Origin: Promethearchaeota archaeon
Lineage (GTDB): Archaea > Asgardarchaeota > Lokiarchaeia > Sigynarchaeales > SOKP01
NCBI GenBank assembly: GCA_014730295.1
Contig: WJIN01000160.1
Span: 1-27,224 of the forward strand
Length of the DNA: 27,224 bases
Reading direction: 5' to 3'
Shown here: positions 17,601-23,693 of the stretch, one piece after another
Layout of the letters: every line of letters begins with the position of its first letter
How positions within the stretch are numbered: position 1 is the stretch's first letter
Notes under the pieces: generated by a model
Seen by the model: the letters and a program-made list of their open reading frames with translations, nothing else
Databases searched by the model: none
Told to the model about the DNA's origin: nothing
Position numbers and translations under genes: made by a program

Positions 17601-17939
17601 ATCTTAGAAGATGTATTTGAAAATATTTTTATTAATGCAATAAAATATAACGACAGTCAAACTAAAAGAATATGGATAAATATATCTTCCACCCATATTG
17701 ATACGAGGGAGTTTGCTATAATCGAAATAGAAGATAATGGGATGGGGATTCCTTCATCTATCAGAGAAAAGCTCTTTAAGAGTAGAGTTGATTCTTCAGA
17801 ATCGGGTATGGGAATAGGATTACTAATAGCAAATAAAATTCTAAATCTTTATAATGGAGAGATTGGTGTTGAGAATAGAATTGAAGGTAAGATGTCTGAG
17901 GGAACACGATTCATCATAAAATTGCCGAAAAACCACTAA
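14640..17939 (+). CDS. CheB-CheR-coiled coil-PAS-histidine kinase fusion
   Basis: A 1099-residue soluble signalling protein. The CheB methylesterase domain (about 20-205) has the catalytic triad Ser29 (GIGASAGG), His56 (VVQHLDPDH) and Asp148 (GTGTDGTLG). The CheR methyltransferase domain (about 220-490) has the SAM-binding motif PGCSTGEEAYS (from Pro325), then FATDIDSNAI and SCRNFLIYL. A coiled coil of repeated NEELxSTNEELQ heptads (about 660-750) leads to a PAS domain (about 755-860). The kinase has an atypical H-box, FTHDMRNLLQ (His882), an N-box around Asn999, DNGMGIP and SGMGIGL. CheB here lacks its own receiver domain. No chemoreceptor or other che gene is nearby, so a role outside chemotaxis is likely. 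ATG 14640 is preferred over GTG 14619 because AGGAG stands 9 bases before it. The convergent neighbour encodes a receiver protein that could be its partner. Confidence 0.92.
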   Translation: MNNSNNKSKKQEKRSKDIEPFPIVGIGASAGGLDAFKKLFSNLPVNSNIAYIVVQHLDPDHKSNLDEILKKYTRLNIVQVMESQDIEPNTIYVISPNHKLSINDTRIKVEDFSAQRGHRKPIDFLFRSMAREFGDKSIGIVLSGTGTDGTLGLREIKGVNGIAIVQDPDTAEYIDMPQNAIKSTKVDFILSPEEIPLKVEEYINSYYKKIKGKEKFKEIEITQGLDKIFQLVYERTGNQFSVYKENTILRRIKKRMGVNQIYDFTKYTRYLQTHPSEIDKLFQEFLIGVTNFFRDKESFEALEKKIVPKLFKQHSSGKVIRIWVPGCSTGEEAYSIAILLQEYKRKNELTHKIQIFATDIDSNAINIARRGSYLDNIAVDISQSRLDRFFNSKGNQYIIKKSIRDMIIFAEQNVLRDPPYSNVDLISCRNFLIYLKQEYQEKLLNIFHYALNDDGFLFLGKSEAIYDAKPLFSELYRTHKIFEYKQSPDTYKRQFELFPPLFDNSKAEIPEYEFPDTKVKKVDYETVVKTQLLDHFTPPSILINQDKDILYVYGRTGQFLEPAQGKASVNILHMARKGLKIKLSTAMRQAETIGEEVEMRNVKIQTNGDEILIDLIIKPIQEPDSMKGLFLIIFKELDTKPAKIPPEKFREKGDNLSKMRIKQLESELNQTRQYLQSTIEELETRNEELKSTNEELQSSNEELRSTNEELQTSKEELQSLNEELSTVNSELQEKNQELKEANDDIRNLMNSTEIATIFVDNQLKIKRYTPKASEIFSLIQSDNGRPISDISSTLEYKHLSDDIKKVIDDLKPIEKDLKTENNRWYRLRIGLYRTEENVIDGAVVTFYNITDRKLAEKELEKTKEKFRDSYNQLRLYKDLFTHDMRNLLQVILSSMELAENIYNKDLKSEKLYEYIKTSKQQTSKGFKLIENIEKLTKIDIEEIQKSPIDLISIITNAKSYILDTYPEEMIKFEVSKTNEQIPVLASNILEDVFENIFINAIKYNDSQTKRIWINISSTHIDTREFAIIEIEDNGMGIPSSIREKLFKSRVDSSESGMGIGLLIANKILNLYNGEIGVENRIEGKMSEGTRFIIKLPKNH

Positions 17940-18030
17940 ACTTGGGTAATATCTATAGCTAATATGAACCCAATGAGTTTAATTTCAATTCTGATTGATC
18001 AATTCCTTACTAAACTTATTAGCTCTTAAA

Positions 18031-18930
18031 CTACATAAAAAATTCTGTCGATGTTAAAATATCACTTATTTTTTCCCAATATAATTTAAGGTCTATTTTT
18101 GATTGGTTTTTAATCTTTTCAGACATGGATTTAAAATAATTCTTAATCTGAATAGAATCAAAATGCGTGATTTGGGGAGCAATAATCCCAATCATAAACT
18201 TTGTCTCTCCTGACCGACTTTTTGGATTCGGAAAAGCATCAAAATAAATAAAAGCTTTTTTTTCGATATTTTCCAATGAAAATAACAAGGATTCTTCATT
18301 TTGAATTTTTTTTTGATCACCATAAATTAGGTTTATCGCGTAAAAACACTGATTCCCTATTTCTTTAATTCGTTCGAGAAAGTTATTGTTCTCTATTTTC
18401 GGATAATAATATTGCAGTTTTGGACCTACTACATCATGCCAATATAAAATTATTATCCAAATTTGTTTGATTTCACCCATTTCTACTGAGGCTACTAATT
18501 TTTGACCATTATATTCCACATCTTGTAAATATTCTAAAACTTTTTCGCTCCTTTTAATCCGGTTTAATTTTCCCTTAACAGATGCTAATAGGTCTTTTTC
18601 TTTGACAGGCTTTAGTAAATAATCGTCAACTCCTAACATTTTTCCAAATCGAATATCCTTGTCCTTGGACATCCCCGTTAAAAAGATAAATGGAATTTGG
18701 TTTAGCTTCTGATTTTGAGATATCCTTTGAAAAAATTCATATCCGTCCATATGGGGCATCTTAATGTCACTTATTATTAGGTCGGGATATTTTTCAGAAT
18801 TTTTCAGTTTTTCGAGAGCTTGATGACCATTAACCGCAGATATGACTGAATAACCCTCCCCTTCTAACATCAATTTCATAGTTTCCAAGAAATTGAGATT
18901 ATCCTCAACTATAAGAATAAGCGGTGCCAT
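18031..18930 (-). CDS. Response regulator: receiver domain fused to a longin-like domain
   Basis: A 299-residue protein. Residues 3-125 are a canonical receiver domain: Glu9-Asp10, phospho-acceptor Asp55 (ISDIKMPHMDGYE), Thr85 and Lys107 (LLKPV). Residues about 155-290 are no DNA-binding output. They begin IWIIILYWHDVVGPKLQYYYP, followed by a helical segment, then strands FSLENIEKKAFIYFDAF and KFMIGIIAP, and a last amphipathic helix. The strand-turn-strand opening with a GPxxxxxxP turn, then paired strands and a final helix, is the pattern of longin/roadblock-type domains that serve as platforms for small GTPases. This is a fold inference, not a family match I can verify. The start is ATG 18930, because an in-frame ATG at 19050 would add 40 residues unlike any receiver. 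A Rag-like GTPase gene lies upstream on the same strand. Confidence 0.85.
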   Translation of the reverse strand: MAPLILIVEDNLNFLETMKLMLEGEGYSVISAVNGHQALEKLKNSEKYPDLIISDIKMPHMDGYEFFQRISQNQKLNQIPFIFLTGMSKDKDIRFGKMLGVDDYLLKPVKEKDLLASVKGKLNRIKRSEKVLEYLQDVEYNGQKLVASVEMGEIKQIWIIILYWHDVVGPKLQYYYPKIENNNFLERIKEIGNQCFYAINLIYGDQKKIQNEESLLFSLENIEKKAFIYFDAFPNPKSRSGETKFMIGIIAPQITHFDSIQIKNYFKSMSEKIKNQSKIDLKLYWEKISDILTSTEFFM

Positions 18931-19396
18931 AGATCTATGAACTATCTTATATAATAATCTAATCAACATTAATATAAATCTTTCATCCTCGGATGTTTGA
19001 TTTTGACACTCTTGTATGCAAACCTCATAAAAAAGTGATGAAATAGGCACTTGAAGTAATTTTCTAGTAGCTATTTGTTATTTTCCTTTTTCTTCAATCA
19101 TATAGATTCGCTTATAAGCTGCTCCCGAAATAGATTGTCGAATTTTAATATCTCCGTTTTTATTTGTTTATGGTTTGATCAGGTTTTTAGGTCTCTATGA
19201 GGAGAAATGTTATCATATCATAATATGGAACAACTTTTATTACCTAAAAATAAAAAATGTTAATAGATTTCCTTTGAAACAAAATTCAGATTATAAATAA
19301 TTAGATAATGATTCATATTTTTTTGGAAAATATCGAAAACAATATTTTATTCTTCTCAGTTCTAATAAAAAGCATAACAGAGATTTGCTTTTCTTT
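18931..19396. other. 466-base non-coding stretch between GTPase and response regulator genes
   Basis: This AT-rich stretch must carry the end of the GTPase transcript and the promoter of the receiver-longin gene, both on the minus strand. Its left 120 bases are an open extension of the response-regulator frame, but I treat them as untranslated. I see no hairpin strong enough to call a terminator and no other gene. Confidence 0.4.
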
Positions 19397-19951
19397 CTAT
19401 AGAAAAACAGGAATCTTTTCAAATGTGGTATGGATAGTAGTTTTAAAAATCCGATAGTCAATATCCTTTGGCATAATCCCCTTAATGGTTTCGATTAATT
19501 CTTTAATCTTCACATTTAAATTGGGAACGCGGCTTTCAATATTTGGGTCATATTTATGAAGAAAAATGGAAAAATCAATATCAGTTCGATGATCTATAAT
19601 TAATTCTAAAACCCTTTGAAAGTAAGCCAATGCTTTTTCATATCGTTTATAATCTTGAACATCAATTACATAAATAATTTTGCTGGTGCCTTCTATATAT
19701 TCATTAATTTTTTTGAGGTGGTTATCTCGATAAGCCTCTTGCCCCCCGAAGTCCCAAATGTTAATCTGCGTATTGCCAATTTCCATATTTGTAATCTTGT
19801 GATCCTTAGTCGGACTCAATGAATAATAGGATAACAAGCTTTTATCTCCTTTTAGCGTCAACACAATGGAAGTCTTACCCGCATTATCCAGTCCGAAGAG
19901 GATTAACTTTCGCAGTTCTCCGCCGTTATTTCCAAAATTATTGGTTTGCAT
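19397..19951 (-). CDS. Rag/Gtr-like (Arf-related) small GTPase
   Basis: A 184-residue Ras-superfamily GTPase consisting of the G domain alone. G1 is GLDNAGKTS (20-28, Lys26), of the Arf/Rag kind. A candidate G2 threonine is Thr48 (SPTKDHK), and G3 is WDFGGQE (66-72). G4 reads HKYD (132-135) instead of NKxD, as in Rag/Gtr GTPases, and the G5 region FKTTIHTTFEKI resembles the FRTSIWDETL-type G5 of RagA. The stretch IIYVIDVQDYKRYEKALAYFQRVLEL also fits the Rag pattern. The C-terminal roadblock-like domain of eukaryotic Rag proteins is missing, and there is no lipidation motif or N-terminal glycine for myristoylation. Small GTPases of this kind are a hallmark of Asgard archaea. The receiver-longin protein encoded downstream on the same strand is a possible regulator. 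Function is inferred from family only. Confidence 0.92.
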   Translation of the reverse strand: MQTNNFGNNGGELRKLILFGLDNAGKTSIVLTLKGDKSLLSYYSLSPTKDHKITNMEIGNTQINIWDFGGQEAYRDNHLKKINEYIEGTSKIIYVIDVQDYKRYEKALAYFQRVLELIIDHRTDIDFSIFLHKYDPNIESRVPNLNVKIKELIETIKGIMPKDIDYRIFKTTIHTTFEKIPVFL

Positions 19952-20096
19952 AATATACCTATGAAATTAATTTCAAATTTGAAAAGCTCTAAATACAAAA
20001 ATGAATAATAAATATTTTATTTAAAACTATTGTATTAGAATTATAATAGAAGTGCTTTACAATATTGAAGTATGACTTTGTAATTTCTGATTTTTA

Positions 20097-20435
20097 TTAA
20101 AACAAAATATCGTTAATTTGAATTTTTTCCAATGAATCTAGTTTTTCTTTTTTACTTCTAATTAAAAATGACTTTATTCGTTCAAGAATCATAAAAATTT
20201 GTCCATTCTTGATTCCATAAAAATTAGTTCTTCCTTCCTTTTCGGAATCGATTAGGTTGGCATCTTTTAAGGCTGAGAGGTGTTGCGAAATCGTGCTCTG
20301 CGATTTATCGAGCTCCTCCTCCAGTTGCGCCGCAGATTTTTCCTCATCTTCTAAGAGCTGTAAAATTGAAAGGCGGGTCTTATCACCTAAAACCTTTAAA
20401 AAGTCAACAGTTTCTGAAATGAGGAAATTGTTCAT
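20097..20435 (-). CDS. ArsR-like winged-helix transcription regulator (copy 1)
   Basis: A 112-residue ArsR/SmtB-type DNA-binding protein. The signature FLKVLGDKTRLSILQLL (about residues 12-28) opens the winged helix. The recognition helix lies in SQSTISQHLSALKDANLI, and the wing in DSEKEGRTNFYGIK. The C-terminal third is a helix rich in Lys/Ile that may dimerise. It has no cysteines or histidine pairs, so it is not an obvious metal sensor. I chose ATG 20435 over TTG 20453, because it aligns exactly with the N-terminus of the paralogue at 22199-22546. The Lrp-like gene lies 126-145 bases upstream on the same strand, forming a regulator pair seen twice in this window. Confidence 0.9.
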   Translation of the reverse strand: MNNFLISETVDFLKVLGDKTRLSILQLLEDEEKSAAQLEEELDKSQSTISQHLSALKDANLIDSEKEGRTNFYGIKNGQIFMILERIKSFLIRSKKEKLDSLEKIQINDILF

Positions 20436-20579
20436 AATGTTGTTCAATTCCAAAGTGTTTTTTCTATCTTTAACTACTTTTTTGTCTTTATTAAATATAT
20501 TGCTTAAAAACTATTAACCTTTAAGTATTGTTGATCAATTGATAAAATTTTATTTTCCATGTTCAATGTTAGAAATTTT

Positions 20580-21107
20580 CTATTTCTCCGATTTAGCTAT
20601 ATTCCAAGAGTTCACGCATTCATTTTTTAATTCACAATCGCATTCATCAAAATGCAAATCGATAGGCAAAACAAAATCCTCTACTACTTCCGTAATAATA
20701 TTCATCTGAACTTCTTTCACCAGTGGATTGTCTCTGAATTTAATATTTACGAGTTTATCCAAGAACGATATTTTTGAATTTGCAAGTAGTACGCTAATAT
20801 TTGTTGTTCCGCTTAATCTGAAAGCGTTTAACATAAAATGACATTTGTCAATCTGCTCAAGTAATTCTTTTGGATGGTCAGTATTTAATTCCGCACGAGC
20901 ATAAAACATATCTGCAACTTTAAGATTCAATCCCGCTTGGAATTGGAGTATTCCAAGCTCTTCCAATCGATTAATGCGCATACCTATGGTGGGTTGGGAA
21001 CGCTCCACGCGCTTTGCGATATCCGTATGGGTAATCGTTGGTTCCTTTTGAATTATCTCAATTATTTGCTTGTCAATCTCATCTATTTTCTCTTCATCAT
21101 TTATCAT
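20580..21107 (-). CDS. Lrp/AsnC-like winged-helix regulator with C-terminal cysteines (copy 1)
   Basis: A 175-residue regulator. The N-terminal HTH (about 8-60) is Lrp/AsnC-like: EIDKQIIEIIQKEPTITHTD, then the recognition helix ERSQPTIGMRINRLEELGIL. The C-terminal part (about 65-160) has strand-helix-strand units as in RAM/ACT-like effector domains. It contains KCHFMLNAFRLSGTTN and ends in DECDCELKNEC. The cysteine before FMLNAFRLSG and the CxC near the C-terminus are kept in the paralogue at 23010-23504, suggesting a redox- or metal-responsive site (inference). The protein is longer at the C-terminus than the paralogue and has one more cysteine. It is in line with the ArsR-like gene downstream and may be co-transcribed with it. 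Confidence 0.88.
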   Translation of the reverse strand: MINDEEKIDEIDKQIIEIIQKEPTITHTDIAKRVERSQPTIGMRINRLEELGILQFQAGLNLKVADMFYARAELNTDHPKELLEQIDKCHFMLNAFRLSGTTNISVLLANSKISFLDKLVNIKFRDNPLVKEVQMNIITEVVEDFVLPIDLHFDECDCELKNECVNSWNIAKSEK

Positions 21108-21519
21108 TTATTTTTATCACTTTTTTTAAGGTCTTATCATCTGAATATAACATTTCCTGGAAAAAATTATCCAAGATCCCTTCAATTATTAAGAAGGAGT
21201 TAAATTTAAATTGTCTGGTTTTTTTATTACGAAATTTGATTACTCAACAACTTTATGTGTTGGAATTAGCGATATATCGTTATCCCGTTATATATAAGTA
21301 TATGCATAAAAAAAGTCTTGTCTAAAAAACGTTTTGAATTTGCGTTCTTTAGAAATGAAAATTAACACACATACTCCGAAATAAAGAAAGATTAGGTATT
21401 CATAATCTTTTTCCGATTTTTTTAACCCATATTTAATTAATAATTTACAATACGCAATTTTTCAGTAATTATGAATTTACACAGATATCCCAGCCATCAT
21501 CAGTGCATTATCTGGGGTC
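21108..21519. other. 412-base upstream region of the Lrp-like gene and the broken nuclease-like gene
   Basis: No gene is supported here. The stretch includes the promoter of the Lrp-like gene (minus strand) and a TTATATATAA palindrome at 21288-21297, preceded by TATCGTTAT (21275-21283), a 9-base word that recurs before the second Lrp-like gene. Remnants of the 5' end of the broken nuclease-like gene may lie at 21471-21519. Confidence 0.4.
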
Positions 21520-22035
21520 GTGACAACTCATGAAGATATCATAGAATTAACAAGACAGATGGCCAAACGCTTCGAGAAAATGCAGAAGGCAATGGATAAA
21601 CGTTTTGATGCAATGGATAAACGTTTTGATGAGGGCACTACAATACTTGGTCATATTCAGCAACATTTAGGAAAACCATTCGAGCAATTTGGACGTAATG
21701 TTCTTTCCAAATTATTAAAAACTGAAGGTTATGAAAAAGTTTCTCTGGAGGCACAAAAAATAAAAGATCCTGATTCCTATGTTGCTGAAGGATCTACAGA
21801 AATAGAGATTGATGGCTTTTCAATAGAACCGCCCGTGGTTGTGGAAATAACCTCCATCTGACATAGTGAAAAAAAGATCAAATTATTGCTCCGGAAAAAA
21901 GAGTTTGTAGAAAAGGAATATGGTACAAAATTTCGCGACTTTTTCGTGGCGGCGAGTTCTGGGTTATCCGCGGACAAAATGGCGGATATCACAGTAAAAC
22001 TTAGGGAACTTAATTCTGAATTAATCAATTTGTAA
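21520..22035 (+). pseudogene. PD-(D/E)XK nuclease-like coiled-coil protein, interrupted by in-frame TGA
   Basis: The reading frame runs from GTG 21520 to TGA 21859-21861, then stays open in the same frame to TAA 22033-22035, and the second part continues sensibly (KLLLRKKEFVEKEYGTKFRD). Together they would make about 170 residues: a coiled-coil start (MAKRFEKMQKAMDKRFDAMD), a middle with FEQFGRNVLSKLL, and IEIDGFSI followed by VVVEITS, which fits the D...E-x-K-like core of archaeal PD-(D/E)XK proteins with MDKRF-type coiled coils. The catalytic Lys position is Thr here. Upstream, the frame is also open from 21475 (sense IISALSGVVTTHED) but lacks a normal start, while ATG 21471 is out of frame by one base. 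Two lesions suggest a decayed gene. Recoding of TGA is the alternative. Confidence 0.7.
21589..21630 (+). repeat. Perfect 21-base tandem duplication
   Basis: Two identical 21-base units, each GCAATGGATAAACGTTTTGA plus T, lie at 21589-21609 and 21610-21630, encoding AMDKRFD twice in the coiled-coil part of the broken nuclease-like gene. Exact identity at the DNA level suggests a recent duplication of heptad units. Confidence 0.85.
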
Positions 22036-22198
22036 TTTTATAAGAATTATTATTGGATGCCCATTCCTCAAGAAAAGTGTATTTTATTAGTCTTTTTCTA
22101 ATTGTTGATTATTTGAGCAAATCTCGACAATTGATCAATAAAGATAGGAGCAAAAATGTTAAAATAAGTAAGGAGTAAACACATTTATGAAAGTTTTT

Positions 22199-22546
22199 TT
22201 ATAATAAGGTATCTAATCTATTAACATCGTTTATTTTTTCTAAATGTGCTCTTTTTTGGGAAATTACAAATGTTTTAATACTGTCTATCAATTTGACAAT
22301 ATTATCATCCTTTATCTTGTAGATTCTAGCTTTCTCTTCCGGATTATCCGAATCAATTTTTTCAACCAGCCCTGCGTCAATTAGACTTTTGAGGTGCTGT
22401 GATATTGTGCTCTGGGATTTCTCCAATCTTTCTTCAATCTTCTTAGCCGATATATGCTCTTTCATTAATAAGTAAAGAATATTTAATCGTGTCTCATCCC
22501 CTAAAGTCTTCAGAAAAATGACCACTTCATCTAAAAACTCGTACAT
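22199..22546 (-). CDS. ArsR-like winged-helix transcription regulator (copy 2)
   Basis: A 115-residue paralogue of the ArsR-like protein encoded at 20097-20435, with the same signature FLKTLGDETRLNILYLL, recognition helix SQSTISQHLKSLIDAGLV, and wing EKARIYKIKDDN. The wing is extended by several residues (DSDNPEEK) compared with copy 1. There are no cysteines. The C-terminal helix (IKTFVISQKRAHLEKIND) again suggests dimerisation. It is divergent from the second Lrp-like gene across a 463-base region, unlike copy 1, which is in line with its Lrp-like neighbour. Promoter and target are unknown; autoregulation is typical of the family. Confidence 0.9.
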   Translation of the reverse strand: MYEFLDEVVIFLKTLGDETRLNILYLLMKEHISAKKIEERLEKSQSTISQHLKSLIDAGLVEKIDSDNPEEKARIYKIKDDNIVKLIDSIKTFVISQKRAHLEKINDVNRLDTLL

Positions 22547-23009
22547 CTGAATATTAAATTTACCCAGTTAATTTAAAATGATTCCAATCTTATTTTTTTA
22601 AATTGTTTTTCTAATATAAATATAGTCATAAACGAATATTACTATATCACATTTTGAAATTAATGGTCCCCACGCTTTCAGAGAATGAGTAATTAAGCCA
22701 GATAAGAAAGGCCTCGAACTGAGGTTAAATGGTTTTTGGATAATTCTCTGCACCCCTTAATATTACATTATTTAGCTATTTGATTTTCCTGATCTAATTA
22801 TCCCACTTTCAAAAGAGGCAGATATTATTTCTGTGTTTAACAATCTGATCCATCCTATCGATATTATAAATATTTCCAAGAAAAATTCATGTTTCACCAT
22901 AACATTTATATATTCGGGTATCGTTATATCTAGATATCGGTGATGATCGAAACGACCCGTTAGAAAAAATTATCTTGCTATAAAAATATAAAACTGAAAA
23001 GTGTATAAA
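22547..23009. other. 463-base divergent regulatory region
   Basis: This lies between the leftward ArsR-like gene and the rightward Lrp-like gene and holds no gene that I can support. At its right end it has a TATA-like TTTATATA (22905-22912), the shared word TATCGTTAT (22919-22927), and a perfect palindrome (22926-22937). Confidence 0.5.
22905..22937 (+). promoter_or_regulatory. Promoter with overlapping palindromic operator for the second Lrp-like gene
   Basis: TTTATATA (22905-22912) has the position of a TATA box. The expected transcription start, about 25 bases on, falls at the end of the perfect 12-base palindrome ATATCTAGATAT (22926-22937). A dimeric winged-helix protein bound there would block initiation, so autoregulation by the Lrp-like or ArsR-like neighbour is plausible (inference). 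Confidence 0.4.
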
Positions 23010-23504
23010 ATGATATCTCAAAATATAAGTGTTGATGAAATCGACAAGCAAATTATTAATATTATTCAAAAAGACCCAACAATAACTCATACAGACATTG
23101 CCAAACGCGTAGACCGTTCACAACCCACTATAGGTCTCAGAATTCGCAAGCTTGAAGAAGCGGGCCTTATTAATTTCCAAGCTGGACTAAATCTTAGAGT
23201 TGCCGACGTAATGATTGCTCAGGTAAAGATAACAACAAATAATCCAGAAAAGATCCTCGAAAAATCTAAGGAGTGTCCATTTATGCTAAATGCATTCCGA
23301 CTGAGTGGAGAAGATAATATCATTATCCTTATTGCGAATTCGACTATAAAGCATTTGGATCAAATAGTGAATGAGCACTTTCGAAGGGATCCGAATGTAT
23401 TGAAGGTAAAGATGGATATTATAACCGATGTAATGAAAGATTTTGTTTTACCACTTGATATTAATATGGAAGATTGTAATTGTCTTCTTGGAATCGATAT
23501 GTAA
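23010..23504 (+). CDS. Lrp/AsnC-like winged-helix regulator with C-terminal cysteines (copy 2)
   Basis: A 164-residue paralogue of the regulator at 20580-21107, with very high similarity in the HTH (VDEIDKQIINIIQKDPTITH, DRSQPTIGLRIRKLEEAGLI, NFQAGLNLRVAD) and clear similarity in the effector half (ECPFMLNAFRLSGEDNIIIL, ITDVMKDFVLPLDI). It ends in MEDCNCLLGIDM, keeping the CxC of copy 1 but lacking its last ten residues. The start is ATG 23010, not GTG 23001, because this makes the DEID motif fall at residues 9-12, exactly as in copy 1. Cysteines conserved between copies (one before PFMLNAF, two in the C-terminal CxC) could sense metal or redox state. The gene lies next to a Fe-S/peroxiredoxin operon, which fits that idea but does not prove it. 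Confidence 0.88.
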   Translation: MISQNISVDEIDKQIINIIQKDPTITHTDIAKRVDRSQPTIGLRIRKLEEAGLINFQAGLNLRVADVMIAQVKITTNNPEKILEKSKECPFMLNAFRLSGEDNIIILIANSTIKHLDQIVNEHFRRDPNVLKVKMDIITDVMKDFVLPLDINMEDCNCLLGIDM

Positions 23505-23541
23505 AATATAATAAGTATTTTTCCCCTATTTTTGTATAAAA

Positions 23542-23567
23542 ATACCCATCAAAATAATTATGGGTAT
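23542..23567. terminator. Inverted repeat after the Lrp-like gene
   Basis: ATACCCAT (23542-23549) and ATGGGTAT (23560-23567) are exact reverse complements with a 10-base spacer, 37 bases past the stop codon and after a T-rich stretch. It may be a transcript-end hairpin or a binding site between the convergent Lrp-like and winged-helix genes. Confidence 0.4.
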
Positions 23568-23693
23568 AATTCGAAAGATTTTTCAAAAGATCCAGAAAGA
23601 GTAATGGAAGAAAGAAAGCGCAAATGCGTTTCTACCAATAATATTTTGTCTGGAACTTCGGCTCATTTAATTAAGAATAATGTATAAAAAAAA

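Noticed and set aside
18931..19050. 40-residue N-terminal extension of the receiver-longin protein from an upstream in-frame ATG.
   Set aside because: Receiver domains start within a few residues of MAPLILIVEDN, and the extension looks like untranslated sequence.
21471..21533. Small open frame ATG AAT TTA CAC to TGA just before the broken nuclease-like gene.
   Set aside because: Twenty codons with no family; better read as the frame-shifted 5' end of the pseudogene.
9777..22756. Recurring TGCACCC word after or between genes (about 9778, 13430, 22750).
   Set aside because: Surrounding sequence does not align convincingly beyond a few bases, and the sites differ in context; likely chance.
22940..22997. 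GTGATGA and CTGA 47 bases apart, resembling the C and D boxes of an archaeal C/D guide RNA.
   Set aside because: No internal D' and C' boxes are visible, and the position is simply the leader of the Lrp-like gene.
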